Notes under the pieces: generated by a model
What the model was told of the DNA's origin: nothing
The model's database searches: none
What the model saw: only the letters and a program-made list of their open reading frames with translations
Source: Eustoma russellianum
Lineage: Eukaryota > Streptophyta > Magnoliopsida > Gentianales > Gentianaceae
Direction of reading: 5' to 3'
Assembly (NCBI GenBank): GCA_036186865.1
Contig: AP025062.1
Coordinates: forward strand, 6,745,726-6,809,725
DNA length: 64,000 nt
Position numbers and translations under genes: made by a program
Part shown: in pieces, positions 22,099 to 33,054 of the stretch
Position numbering within the stretch: the first letter of the stretch is position 1
Layout: every line of letters begins with the position of its first letter

Positions 22099-23352
22099 TC
22101 AAACGCCAATGCCATAAGAAGATCCTCCTTCAGTTTGTGGACTCTTTCCTGGATCTTTTTGCTGAGCAGGTTCTTCAGCATTCGGACCAGATGATCTGGA
22201 TTGTGGTACTTGAGGAGCTTCAGATGGAATTGGGTTTGGATTTGCTTCTGGCATAGGCACAGGAAGAGGCACTTCAGAAGAGGCCCGCGCTTGAATTTGA
22301 TCAGAGGAAGAATCGCTTTGCCTCATTCCTTTTCCTCTTCTTAGGAACCATTTTCTTCAGTTTTGATAGTGCATCAGACACCATGGTTCCTGCAAATTCA
22401 ACAACTGATATGGAAAATATCAAGAGGAATCATAGATATTCGAAAGTTTACAACATACCCAAAATCATTTTCAAAGCTGTTGAGCTGAGGGTACGGAAAT
22501 TGTGTGTTGGCCACAGGTGGTCTAGGTCGACAGCTCTTATAACCAACCTGTCCACCCTTTTCAGTCTACGACCATAGGCAGGTTCAACGATTTGGAGGCT
22601 TCATCGCAAGATTTATCGCTTGGCGTCGTATTATCTGCGTTGCCGGATTTCCAATAATTTCTTTCGGGTAACCCTACACTTTTTATGAAAAAAACGTCCC
22701 TTCTAATTCTTAGTGAAAGAGGGGATGTTGACAGCATGGTTAATTTCTTTATTATGATACCTCCTACTAAAGTAAAACCAGCTATCTTTGTGCTTGCACA
22801 CAAACATCCCCCTAAAAACAGGGAGGGTAAACTCTTTCCCAGCAGCTCTTGGGTAGAGCAGGTAGCTGAGGATTGCTTTTAGGCCATTAGGCATTATCTG
22901 AGGCAACCTAAGGTTGTAGAAATCTAAGATGTGGAATAAAGATGCTGGAACAGGAAGACTGAACCAGACTTGAAGTACTCCTCATAAACTGCTCCATACC
23001 CTACGGGCGGATCGTAAGCAGTTTGACGAGGAAGAGGAAGAAGGGGAAGAAAACTACTCCTATCAACACTATACAATTGACATAAGCGGGAAAGATCAGC
23101 AGCTTTTAAAGTGCACACTGAGCTTTGCACCGCCGAAGATTAAGAACCTCTATTAATAGACGTTGACGGTACCATAGATTTTGGGGCAATCATAGAAGGA
23201 TCACCAGTGCGGCGCAACCTCCTCAAAGGACGGTTGTCCTCACTGGAATCTGACTTCTCATAGAAGTGAGATTGAACCTCATCATTGTCCTTAAGGTCAG
23301 CTGGGTAAGAATGGGCGGACCTTCTGGTAATCTGAAGAAGAAGAGATAACAA
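22099..23352 (-). pseudogene. N-terminal part of the gypsy antisense gene (plant transposon-protein-like domain), broken
   Basis: Reading from 23352 down the minus strand: an acidic/basic stretch (KSDSSEDNRPLRRLRR), a stop near 23140, then YGAVYEEYFKSGSVFLF, a frameshift near 22925, ILDFYNLRLPQIMPNGLKAI, FRGMFVCKHKDSWFYFSRR and, after another break near 22703, RRDVFFIKSVGLPERNYWKS. The order (V/M)YE.YF.aG...L.FY.l.p.Q..PN and W.YFs....K......W+.+FF.V matches the domain often labelled putative plant transposon protein in databases. Downstream, 22326-22099 gives a Pro/Ser/Gln-rich linker leading to the coiled-coil frame. Introns are possible between these blocks but I could not fix splice sites. 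Confidence 0.6.
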
Positions 23353-23779
23353 AAGCCATGAAAGTGAGAAGAAGAGCAGAGCTTACAGAGTTTCTGAGGC
23401 TGAGGAAGAAGACGCCGGAGTTGGGTTGGAGAAGGCTTGAATGTAAAAGAATATCATAAAGGAAGATAAGAGCAGCGCAGGCGAGGAAGATGGAAAGAAA
23501 GAAGAAATAATGAAGGTGAGATATACCTTTTATAAATGGGAAATTGAAAAATGGCAAATTTTCAGTAGAAATTCAAAAAAAAAGGCGACGGTTCAATGTT
23601 TTCCCTCCTCTTTGATTGTCGCAATCGCCGAAAAAGCAATTATGAGATGTTTGGGAATTGGCACTGGTATTAAATGAAGTGATAATGGCTCAATTAATGA
23701 TGGGCACGTCACCGATTTGTCATAGCAGATTTGTCTGCCCTCTCTGGTCAGCTCGGCCACACAAAATCTGGGGGCAAAG
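23353..23779. other. Gypsy 3' non-coding region and polypurine tract
   Basis: No gene is seen. It probably contains the promoter of the antisense gene (inferred from position). It ends in CTGGGGGCAAAG at 23768-23779, the polypurine tract next to the 3' LTR. Confidence 0.55.
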
Positions 23780-24630
23780 TGATAAGCCAAAAATATCCCC
23801 GTCAGTCAACAAACAGCCAATGGTAAATCCAGGTTTAAGAGATCGGCTCCTTCAATTCGGCATAAATGCACCTCTGCTCGCCCATACCATGCTTCATCTC
23901 AGCAAGGTATTATTTTGCCAGGAGCACCCACTTCTTATTGGAAATACTAAGCAAATATTGCTAAGGGGATCACTTCGGCCCCAAGCTCCAGCCTCGGCTT
24001 TTACTTAAAAAGAGTGCACTCCACATCACCTCAGCCAAATCAGTGCAGGACACTGTCATACTTCTACAATTCGGCAAGCTTCTGCCAGGTGTCAAGCGAC
24101 ACTTGACTAAGTACAGAATCATCATTGCTGGCCGGTCTATACATTGTAGATTTAGCTACTGACATAGCCACTCTCACAGGCATTTGTCCCATCGGACTGC
24201 GCCTCTGCAGCAGACACGACCGCCATCTTAGACACATCACAATCTCATCATTGGGCAGAGGACAGACCTCATCAAACATCTATAAAATGCCTCTTTCCAG
24301 ACGAAAGAGGGGGAGGCCAACTTCTATCAACTTAACTACATTTTCCTAACTATAGAAGAGAAAATTCCCACTACACATTTCGGCTGACCTCACACAGCTT
24401 TATTCTCAAATAGATCTTGAACCAGGTTTATTCTAAACCTTTATTACAGCATAAAATGCTTACAAATACTCCCATAACTGACTTGAGCGTCTGAGGGTTC
24501 CCGGGGCAGCGCCCTGGGCCTCTAACATTTCTTTTCCATCTCAGGTTCTTTTAACGGATACAGACGAAAAGCTAACGGCATACCACATGGATCATCCCTG
24601 ATCCAAATGATGAAGATTTCGGCTTCATCA
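23780..24630 (+). repeat. 3' LTR of the gypsy element
   Basis: This 851-bp copy carries a clearer TATA box than the 5' copy (CTATAAAATG near 24281-24290, versus CATAAAATG). It is followed by the ACCAC duplication. Confidence 0.95.
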
Positions 24631-24635
24631 ACCAC

Positions 24636-24979
24636 AACCTTCTTTTATTTATGTACCACATAGTTTACCGCTCGCAAGTATTGTTAAAAATCTCATTTTT
24701 GCTAGAACAACGTGCATTGAACTTTGCACTCATGTGTCAACATTTTTTTCACATTGATAAATTAATATGATGGTATAAGCAAGCTTCAATTATGCATCAA
24801 CCAAACCAGCGTCGTAATTCTTCATCATCCTCGATGCCAAGTTGCATTAGCTCTTTTGAAGGGCTCTTCATGATTGTCTATTTGCATCTATGAATCTTCA
24901 GATACAAGGTCTATCACTTGGGCAATGTAGAGTCCGTCCCCAAGCACAAGAGGCTCTCAAACATTGTTTATTTGAATAC
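24636..24979. other. Unassigned host or older-repeat sequence between the gypsy and copia D
   Basis: No gene is recognised. Joining 24979 to 39323 across copia D gives a frame of about 45 codons containing RPQAQEALKHCLFEYHIPLA, which faintly recalls the C-terminal end of a protein kinase domain, but it is short and ends in a stop. I do not call a gene. Confidence 0.35.
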
Positions 24980-24984
24980 CATAT

Positions 24985-25228
24985 TCAAGAGAAATATTGA
25001 TGAAGTATTCTAGAAAAATTATTCCAGAAGTAATTCATAAGAAGAATGGGAAGTGTTGAGAACATTAAAACTTCATATATCATTTTACAGTAGGATTGAG
25101 TATTTATACATAAAGGAAGAAGAGAGAGACTATTGCCTAGCATCACAACGGCTACTTCTTACTTTGTCATCTAGTAGACAACTCTACAACAATAAACTAA
25201 TCTACTTATATACACTTTATTTTCTACA
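24985..25228 (-). repeat. 3' LTR of copia D
   Basis: On the minus strand the LTR begins TGTAGAAAATAAAG after the polypurine tract CTTGAGGGAGAG (25229-25240) and ends CTCTTGA. The end is thus TG...GA and not the canonical TG...CA, and this is the same in both copies. TATA box TGTATAAATA (25101-25110, minus). Confidence 0.93.
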
Positions 25229-25858
25229 CTCTCCCTCAAGCTTGGTATATATATTTACACAACCAAGCTTGGACAACAATTTGTGAAACAAACTAGGATG
25301 AACGGATTTAGTTAGGATATCTACAATTTGCTCAGATGAGGATATGTGCTGAATACTAAGTGTGCGATCCTCCAATTTCTCTCTAATGAAGTGTCTGTCA
25401 ATTTCAACATGTTTAGTCTTGTCATGATGAATTGGGTTCTCCGCCATATGAATAGCTGATATGTTGTCGCAGTAGGCCTTGATGTTAGAAAATGTATCAT
25501 GCTGATGTAAATCATTGAGTACCCTTTTTATCCATAAGCCCTCACATAGACCAATAGCTAAAGCTCTTGGCTCCGCCTCTGCACTGCTCCAGGCAACAAC
25601 AGATTGTTTCTTGCTCATCCACGTTACTAAGTTGCCCCATACAAAAGTGTTATAGCCTGAGGTAGACCTCATATCGCTGCCTTTTGGACCTCCCCAGTCT
25701 GCGTCCGTGTATACTTGAATTTCTCTATTCTTATGTTTTCCAAAGAACAACCCTTGACCAGGTGCTCCTTTCAAGTACCGAGTATTCTCATTACAGCTTG
25801 TAAGTGAACATGAGTAGGAGAATGCATAAATTGACTCGCATAACTTACGACATAACAT
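25217..25858 (-). pseudogene. Copia D RNase H domain
   Basis: The frame has YTDADWGGPKGSDMRSTSGY, WMSKKQSVVAWSSAEAEPRA (usually EAEYRA), and then the conserved AIHMAENPIHHDKTKHVEID and QIVDILTKSV near the end. The catalytic Asp of DADW and the Glu of SSAEAE are present. It is separated from the reverse transcriptase frame by a break caused in part by a small tandem duplication (25888-25947). The C-terminal end overlaps the polypurine tract and enters the LTR by a few codons, which is common in copia elements. It degrades the RNA strand of the cDNA hybrid. Confidence 0.85.
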
Positions 25859-25887
25859 ATGTCAGGTCTAGTATGAGATAGGTAAAT

Positions 25888-25947
25888 CAATTGTGAGAGT
25901 GCTTGCATACCTGCTTCCCTTGTGAGAGTGCTTGCATACCTGCTTCC
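25888..25947 (+). repeat. 29-bp tandem duplication within copia D pol
   Basis: The sequence TTGTGAGAGTGCTTGCATAC plus CTGCTTCC occurs twice in direct succession. It is present once in the expected coding sequence, so it is a later local duplication that adds a frame break. Confidence 0.85.
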
Positions 25948-26012
25948 ATTGGAGTAGACACAGGTTTACAACCCGTCATACCAGTTTCCTGAAGTAGATC
26001 TAGGACATATTT

Positions 26013-26711
26013 TCATTGTGAAATAACCAAACCTTGTTTGGTTCTTCCCACCTCCATACCTAAGAAGTATCTTAAAGGACCTAGATCCTTAACTTCAAAT
26101 TCAGTAGCAAGATAAGTCTTTACTTGAGCTATATTCAGGCTACAGTTTCCAGTTAGAATAATGTCATCCACATAAACAATAAGTATTGTAATATTACATC
26201 CTGACTTATAGACAAATAGAGTGTGATCACTTTGTGCTTGTTTAAATCCATATACAAGAAGTACCTCGGTGAACTTACTAAACCAATCCCTTGGAGATTG
26301 TTTCAACCCATAAATAGACCTTTTTAATTTACATACCTTCCCCTTTGTTCTGTCTGACTCAAAACCTGGTGGGATACTCATGAACACTAACTCTTTCAAT
26401 TCACCATTGAGAAACGCATTTTTAATATCAAGTTGAGCCAACTCCCAATCCAAATTAATCGCAAGCGAAAAGATAATTATAATAGTATTTGACTTTGCAA
26501 TCGGAGGAAATGTTTCACCATAATCAATACCATAAGATTGAGTGAACCCTCTTGCAACAAGTTTAGCTTTATATTTATTGAGGGAGCCATCTGAGTTATA
26601 TTTTAGTGAAAATACCCACTTACATCCTACAGGAGATATATTTGCAGGCTTAGAAACAAGTTCCCGAGTCTGATTTTTGATGAGAGCTGACATCTCATCA
26701 TTCACAGCCAC
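26013..26711 (-). pseudogene. Copia D reverse transcriptase
   Basis: An open stretch of 232 codons starts near the N-terminal finger region with GCKWVFSLKYNSDGSLNKYK, followed by ARGFTQSYGIDYGETFPPIA, IKNAFLNGELKE, LKRSIYGLKQSPRDW and the catalytic YVDDIILTG. It ends at FLGMEV. These are the copia reverse transcriptase motifs in order with both catalytic aspartates intact. The flanking frames are broken (stop at 26712, loss of frame near 26012). DAFLNG, the usual first catalytic Asp motif, reads NAFLNG, so Asp is replaced by Asn and the enzyme would probably be inactive. Confidence 0.9.
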
Positions 26712-26714
26712 CTT

Positions 26715-27035
26715 CTATTGTTCATTTTTTAATGCTTCTTCAATGGATGATGGAATATACTGAGTATCCATATTTTCAATGAACACTTTAAAAGCAGAAT
26801 TCAATTTAACATAGGATATTACCTTATTCAAAGGATAAGCAGTAGAATAGCCTTTGTGACCCAAGAATTTGTGGTACTTTAAGCATTCCCTTGTCCCTTT
26901 CCTTACAACAATTGGAAGTTCCAAATCTTGTAGAATTTCCACATCCACTTCAGGTTCACTGAATGGATGTGTATTAGTAGTGCTGGGACCTTGTTGTTTC
27001 TTCCTTGAGTACACGTGTGTAATAGGGAGAAACAC
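26715..27035 (-). pseudogene. Copia D integrase C-terminal / linker region
   Basis: This 106-codon open piece between integrase and reverse transcriptase contains RKGTRECLKYHKFLGHKGYS and TQYIPSSIEEALKNEQ, equivalent to the conserved R+S.R....P..L.DY ... P.s..EAl....W region of copia polyproteins. It is separated from its neighbours by a stop and a frameshift. Confidence 0.75.
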
Positions 27036-27047
27036 TCTATCATGTAC

Positions 27048-27890
27048 CTATCCTTGTCCATCGGCCGGAGATACATCATCAGACTCATGAGAAACATCAT
27101 TCCTTGGTTCTCCAGATTGCCTCTCCTCAGCAATAGCAGATGGTCTACTATCTGTTGATACATCTAGTATGCTCCAGTAATTTTCCTGATTTCCATTAGA
27201 GGAACTTGACACAGAAGGTAAGTAATAAGCAGAGCCTTCATCAAAAGAAACATCTAAAGTAGTATAAAACTTCCTAGTGTTAGGGCAGAAGCACTTATAC
27301 CCATTTTGTGATCTGTAGTAGCCTAGAAAAACACATTTAATGGATCTCCTGTCCAACTTACCTCTCAGATGTGATTGGAGATACACATTTGCAACACATC
27401 CAAAAACCTTAAAAGGCAATTCAGACAAAAAAAGACAATGAGGATATGCATCAAGAAGTCTATCTCTTGGACTAGAAAAACCAAGTATTCTAGATGGCAT
27501 CCGATTTATTAAGTATGTGGCAGTAAGAACTGCCTCACCCCATAGGTATCTAGGAACATTCTTAGAGAACATGATTGACATTGCAACCCCAAGAATATGT
27601 CTGTGCTTTCTCTCAGCCACGCCATTCTGCTGAGGGGTATAGACATTAGATGTCTGATGATGTATACCTTGTTCCATTAGGAAAGTTCTCACTTCCTTGT
27701 CAAGGAATTCACTTCCATTATCAGACCTGAATGTCTTCACATTAGTATTAAACTGATTTTGAACTAACAGAATAAAAGCTTTAAACATTTGGAATAACTC
27801 AGACTTATGTTTCATGAGATAAATCCAAGTTACCCTCGTGTGATCATCCACAAATATCACAAACCACCTGCACCCATAAACATTCAACAC
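27048..27890 (-). pseudogene. Copia D integrase core
   Basis: This 280-codon open stretch has FVDDHTRVTWIYLMK (first Asp region), FRSDNGSEF (second Asp) and PQQNGVAERKHRH (Glu), then the GKDxF-like KFKVFGC.A and CVFLGY motifs of the copia integrase C-terminus. The catalytic triad residues are intact. The upstream frame (27903-28409) is separated by a stop close to 27900. Integrase inserts the cDNA and produces 5-bp target duplications like the CATAT seen here. Confidence 0.88.
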
Positions 27891-27902
27891 TCTAGAAGGA
27901 CC

Positions 27903-28620
27903 CTATATATCAGAATGAATTAAATTGAAGGGCTTGCTCTCTGAGTATACCTTTGCTGGATAGTGAGCTTTTGATTGTTTACCAAACAAGCAAGTTTCAC
28001 ATTTCAATTGACTAAGAGAAACATCATAAAACAAGTCAGGTTTAAGCTTCTTAAGATACAAGAAGTTGGGATGGCCTAACCTGTTGTGCCAAAGCAAAAT
28101 AGAAGCTATTCTAGACTTACCTATTCTAGAAACAATAGCGTTTGTGTTACAAGAATATGCACTAGAACAGCTCTCATCACCCCTAGACTTGGCACTGTCC
28201 AAAATATAAAGGCCATTCCTATGATCAGCACTGCCAATCATGCCAATCCTCCTCTCCGTGGTCCCCTCCTCCTTCATTGCTCCTTCCTGGAAGCAAGGAG
28301 AAGAAGGTATAAAGTAGCATTTGGTAGGAGTGAACACAATATAGCAAGAATTGTCCAGCATTAATTTCCTAACCGAGAGTAAGTTACATTCCAGTTTTGG
28401 TACATACAAAACATGCTTGAGTATCAGTTGACTTGATAATGAAATAGTTCCAAATCCCTGAATGTCTATATTGTCACCATTAGCAATCTTAACTTTTCTT
28501 GAGTCGTAGTAGTGATAAAAGAATTGAACAAGGTTTTATCATAAGTCATATGGTTAGTGGCTCCTGAATCAATAATCCACACTTAGGACTTACCACCTTT
28601 ACCTGAACTAGCCATAGTGT
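27903..28620 (-). pseudogene. Copia D protease and GAG-pre-integrase region
   Basis: At 28558-28590 the minus strand encodes IDSGATNHMT, the copia aspartic protease active site. A frame break follows before the 168-codon stretch 28409-27903, which starts MYVPKLECNLLSVRKLM and carries the HHCC zinc-binding part LWHNRLGHPNFLYLKKLKPD ... CETCLFGKQ. Element E is inserted upstream at 28727, so this region is separated from its gag by 7.3 kb. Confidence 0.85.
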
Positions 28621-28726
28621 CCCTTACTGTTCCTTATGAGTCTGGGATCTATGGCTATCAAGAACTCAAAGTACAGCATCAAGTTGTGCCTGGGTGAATA
28701 TAGGTTCTGAAGCCGTCTCGGTATCT

Positions 28727-31700
28727 TGTAGGATCTACAAGGCACCACTAGAAAGGAGGGAGGAGTTGAATAGGTGGTGCGAAAAGTGTGGTTTTTAAAA
28801 TTTGTTTAAAACTAAACAACTCAACTTCTGAAAACAGATTCTGTTTTTAGGACCAGTTTTAAAACGTTTTTAAAACCAGGTTATAGGTCTCCAAAAATTC
28901 TGCAATTTTGCGAGAACTTATCCTCAGATGTTATGAGGGTCCCTTAAAAATTTCAAATTAAAATTCAACCTTTAACCCCTTTAAAAACCGTTGGTGGTCA
29001 GATTGCGCGAATCTGCCAGAAACGGTAGACTGTTTTGAAAAATTTATTCCTATTTGTTCTTAACTCCAATTGCTCTGAAATTTTAACCAATGACCCCTTA
29101 TATGTTTTATTTGAATGGGTTGAAACATTTTTTGAAAAATAATTTCTGGAAGTTAGTCAAATACACTCAAAGTCTCAACCTTTGCAAGTCTGAAAATCAG
29201 ACTGCACTAGTATCAGAACTTTGGATGTTCGAGTGACTTATACTTATCCAAAAGGGTTGAAACTTGTGCCAAATTAACTTTAGGACGTGTGGCTATGTTT
29301 CTAGAAATTTTCGTGATTTTTGAAAATCGTTTACTAATTTTACGAATGTAAACAAAACGAGTAAACAGTGCAGAAACAGAATATAAATGCTGAAAGTAAA
29401 TGACACCGAGAATTTTATACTGGTTCGGTTATAAACAACATACTCCAGTCTTCAAAGAACACCTTCCTTGGTTCACACTAGTCACACACACGCAATACAC
29501 CTTACCACAGGGTTGATGGAGTTACACACCAACTCCAACCCTTTACAAACCTTGTACGTTCAATACAATATGCACGAACACCACCACCTCGCAAGAATGA
29601 AGATTGATCATACCTTTATCAATCTTTTACAAAGATATGGAATGTGTGGTGGTCTATATCAAGCCTATTCAAGATTGAAAAATATGAATACAATAGGCTT
29701 TCAAGAAGAAAGAAAGAAGGAGAATGTAGAAGAAGAGGCTTAGACTTTTTGATCACTTCTTTTGCAATGCTTGTGCTTCTTGTTTTTGCTCAACTTCTTT
29801 CCTTTTAAGCTTGAGTGGCCGTCCCCTATGGTGCTATCCCCCTCTTGAAAATTATCTTCTAAGTCCTTGGGAGAATGTAAGACATCATTGTGACATGGTA
29901 TTGCTTACTTGTCACCTTCTCATTGGATGATCACTTAAGCTTTGCTTACTTGGCACTTCATGATTGGTTGGATGTTGTCATCATTGATGACTTGGAAAAA
30001 TCTGAGAATAACACTTAAAACATGTGCCAATATCAATCACAAAATTATTTCCATAATGCTCAAGATAATCACATAAATGTTGCAAGACCAAATTCCTTCT
30101 CAACCAAGTATGAAAATCGGCCATTAAGTGGTTTACCATGCTGAATTTTCAGCATGTGTTACATGGTTGTACAATTCAAAATATTACCATTTTTCTTTGA
30201 TTTTTCTTTTTGAAATAAATCACCAATTGATGGTAAATATCTTTATCACATTGAGAATGAACTTGGACACATTCAAGACCATGAATTCGGCCATCACAAG
30301 TCACACACATGCTGAAAAATTTTCAGCATATGTGATATATAAAATATCACACTTTATGAATTTAAATAATATTCAAATTACTTCCATTTCTTCTCCCAAT
30401 CAATCACATAATTTGAGATAATAAAATATGTCATATTAAAGTCAAAAAATCGGCCAGCCAAGGTTAGCATGCTGAAATTTTCAGCATGTGTTATAAGTGA
30501 GACAAAGTTTGAAATCTTACCATTTGTAGCTTCTCTCTTTAATTCATAAACATTGTATTATTGATTCTTTACCAATCAATATGCCAACAAGGCTCCAAAT
30601 AAGCTCCATCTTGGCTGTAATGTGCGTGTATGATGTATATACATATGCTGAAAATTATTTTTGCTAACTTTGCAAAACAGTGCACATTTAATAATACACA
30701 CATGTTATATTCCAATCAGCCCTTAATTTAATTTTCTAGAACACTTTAAGATGTATAACATATGTAAAAAGTGTCTAGATACATGTCACATGATGTACCA
30801 AAAACGTTCCATGTGTTGTGTGCGTAGAAAACCGAATTTTCGATGTTTATCGATTACCCGATTTTTCTCTAATTAAATTCAAACTTCTTGCACATGTTAT
30901 ATATATTATGTTACACATAATATATATAATATATACTTTAAATCTCAGCACTTGGCTGGTCTAAAGTGGCACCATTCATCATGTGTCAAAATTAAAATTG
31001 GAATCTTCACATTTTGGCCTTAATGTGAGGTGATTTGTGTGTGCCAACATGGAAAGTATTTTTGGCTGAATATACAGTCATGTGCACGAAATTTTTATGG
31101 AATTTTAAAGTATAGGGGCTGGCCATATATTTATGGCAAGTACGTGACACGTTGGCGAAGTTTCGGTATTCGTCCGATACGACAATTTTTGGCTTAGAAC
31201 ATTTTATCGTGTCGTATTTAATTTGTTATCACCATATCTTATATCATATGATATAAGACCTGAATATACTCATAAATATGAGTTAAGTATAGTGGTGTGA
31301 CGTTAACGTACGTACGTAAAATATATAACGTGTCGGTAGTACGTTGGAATACATATGTATGTGCCTTTTTCAAAAAATATGAAAATATATATTTATATAT
31401 GTATGTAGGCGTGTATATGAGTGATAAATGAGGAGGAGGAGACTTTCCTTTCTTAGCCTTGTTGCCTTTGTGACTTTTCCAAATGTAGCTTCCTTTAATG
31501 AACTACTTAGTTTAATTAACTAAGTACTTCACTTAATGAACTAGTTTAGTTCATTAATGGTGGCACCTGAAAATAGTATAAACACAACAAATGTTTTCCA
31601 TTTGATGTAAGCTTTGTAGCTTCATAGCTCGTTAGTACGGCAACATAATATATGAACTATATTAGGCAAGTAATAAGCAATATATCATGCACATTTACCT

Positions 31701-31766
31701 TATGCTCGTTTTTGTGCACATTTAAATCATGTATTTGAAAATCACTCAAACCCCTTTTTCTCTACA
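28727..31766 (-). repeat. 3' LTR of element E (3,040 bp)
   Basis: This copy is 67 bp longer than the other because the other lacks a block near 30308-30370. It includes several CATGCTGAAA...TTTCAGCATG palindromes (about 30138, 30308, 30468) and AT-rich palindromes near 30895-30935. Plus-strand frames within it are antisense to the element and are not regarded as genes. Confidence 0.95.
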
Positions 31767-31953
31767 ATCTCCCCCTTTTGATGATTTTCAAACTAACCTA
31801 TACTCATGATTTAAATCCTATCGCTCCCTCTTCAATCATGCATGTATTTGAAAATCACTCAAACCCCTTTTTCTCTACAATCTCCCCCTTTTGATGATTT
31901 TCAAAATAACCTATACTCATGATTTAAATCCTATCGCTCCCCCTTCAATCATG
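31728..31953 (+). repeat. 113-bp tandem duplication across the LTR / polypurine-tract border of element E
   Basis: 31728-31840 and 31841-31953 are nearly identical direct copies. Each contains the last part of the LTR (CCCCTTTTTCTCTACA), the polypurine tract complement (ATCTCCCCCTTTTGA) and flanking interior sequence. The element therefore carries two potential polypurine tract/LTR junctions. Confidence 0.9.
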
Positions 31954-32116
31954 CATAAATTCAAAAACCGCTCCCCCTTGATTTATGCAATCAGTATCTC
32001 TCTCCCCCTTAAATCATGCTATCTCTCCCCCTTTATTTTGGAAATTAAATCAAAAGATTCCTGTAAAGATGAAGGAGAAAAATCATGTATAACGTGCGTT
32101 CGTAAGGGTTATTTAT

Positions 32117-33054
32117 TCAACCCTTTGAAAATGTCCCTTTTGGTACCCAAATTTGGATGACCTTTCTAGGTCTTCCAATAGGTGAGAAAGGTGATGAGGA
32201 CGCAACATAATATATGTTAGGGACAATTGCGTTTGGCCTTTGGTCAAGAATCCCATCATGCATGTAGTATGGTTTCTGTTTTTGATAAGCATTTCGGTTT
32301 GCATGCACGGGACGTGATCTAAATGCATTTTTGTGATATGAGTGTCGCGTATGCATCACTTGTTTCTTCTCATATCTATATGGCACATAATTATATTTTG
32401 CATGATGTGAAGAAGAAGCACGTTGAGATGTCATAAGAAAAGGCCTATGCGTCTTCTTAGATGCCACATATGTCTTTGATGCATCTATTTTCTTAGATGG
32501 GATAAATTTGGCTGGTTTATTTTGTGGCTTACTTTTCTCAACGTATCCTAGTCCGGTTTTGTCACTATCATGCTTTTGAGAAGAAATGATGTGATCTAGC
32601 ATGTTTGTTCTTGTGTCAAATTGTTTCACCTTTTTCTCTACATCCGCATTCGATTTCAAGTTTGAAATCTCGGATTTCAATTCAGTGTTCTCGGATGTCA
32701 ATGATGAAATCTCAGACCTTAATGAATTTATGATGCAAGACGACTCTTCTTTTGAATCGTTTAATTGAGACACAAGATTTGTGTTAGAAAATTCTAACAA
32801 TTTCTTGTCTTCAATTAACCGTTTCTTTTGTTTTGCAAGAGTTCTAGCAAACTTATGTAATTCAAGATATTCAACATATAAATCATCATAAGATAGTTCA
32901 GAATCCGAGTCAGAATCAGAATTTACCTCATTTTCAAATAGTGGAGGCATTTGGCTTGACATATCTTTTTCCTCGGTTTCGTGGCTAGTGGTTAACATCT
33001 CACACGGATCGTTGGATCCTTTTGATGTGAGTGTTCCTGCGCTCTGATACCACT
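32117..33054 (-). CDS. Element E gag central/C-terminal segment (single open frame)
   Basis: The interior carries one open frame that enters from the LTR side (its first in-frame ATG, at 33076, is inside the LTR) and runs to a stop at 32117, 319 codons in all. It has an acidic stretch SDSDSDSELSYDDLYVEYLE, then about 90 residues of coiled-coil character, a His/Tyr/Arg-rich stretch, and ends IQIWVPKGTFSKG. It aligns in layout with the last two gag pieces of copia A (acidic, coiled coil, WIPKG). The N-terminal gag domain and CCHC knuckle are deleted. The absence of frame breaks over the whole length is notable beside the decayed frames around it. Whether any protein is made is unknown. Confidence 0.65.
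33041..33052 (-). other. Primer-binding site of element E
   Basis: The minus strand reads TGGTATCAGAGC, two bases from the LTR end, as in copia A (initiator methionine tRNA). Confidence 0.9.

Larger units (their letters stand above)
18119..24630 (+). mobile_element. Gag-only Ty3/gypsy (Tat-like) element, TSD ACCAC
   Basis: Two LTRs of 853 and 851 bp (18119-18971 and 23780-24630) with TG...CA ends flank a 4.8-kb interior. The whole is bounded by ACCAC at 18114-18118 and 24631-24635. The primer-binding region TTTGGCGCTAGAAGGAGGG and polypurine tract CTGGGGGCAAAG set a plus orientation. The interior holds a gag remnant, a 57-bp tandem repeat array, and an antisense gene. There is no protease, reverse transcriptase, RNase H or integrase, so the element is non-autonomous. 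The antisense reading frame is a known feature of Tat-lineage gypsy elements, and the lineage call rests on that and on the gag knuckle. Confidence 0.93.

Noticed and set aside
24900..24979. Protein kinase C-terminal remnant (RPQAQEALKH) joined across copia D
   Set aside because: Only about ten residues resemble a kinase end, with no catalytic motifs upstream.
31891..32160. 89-codon plus-strand frame beside element E gag
   Set aside because: It overlaps the polypurine-tract duplication and the gag end on the other strand; composition is that of the antisense of these.
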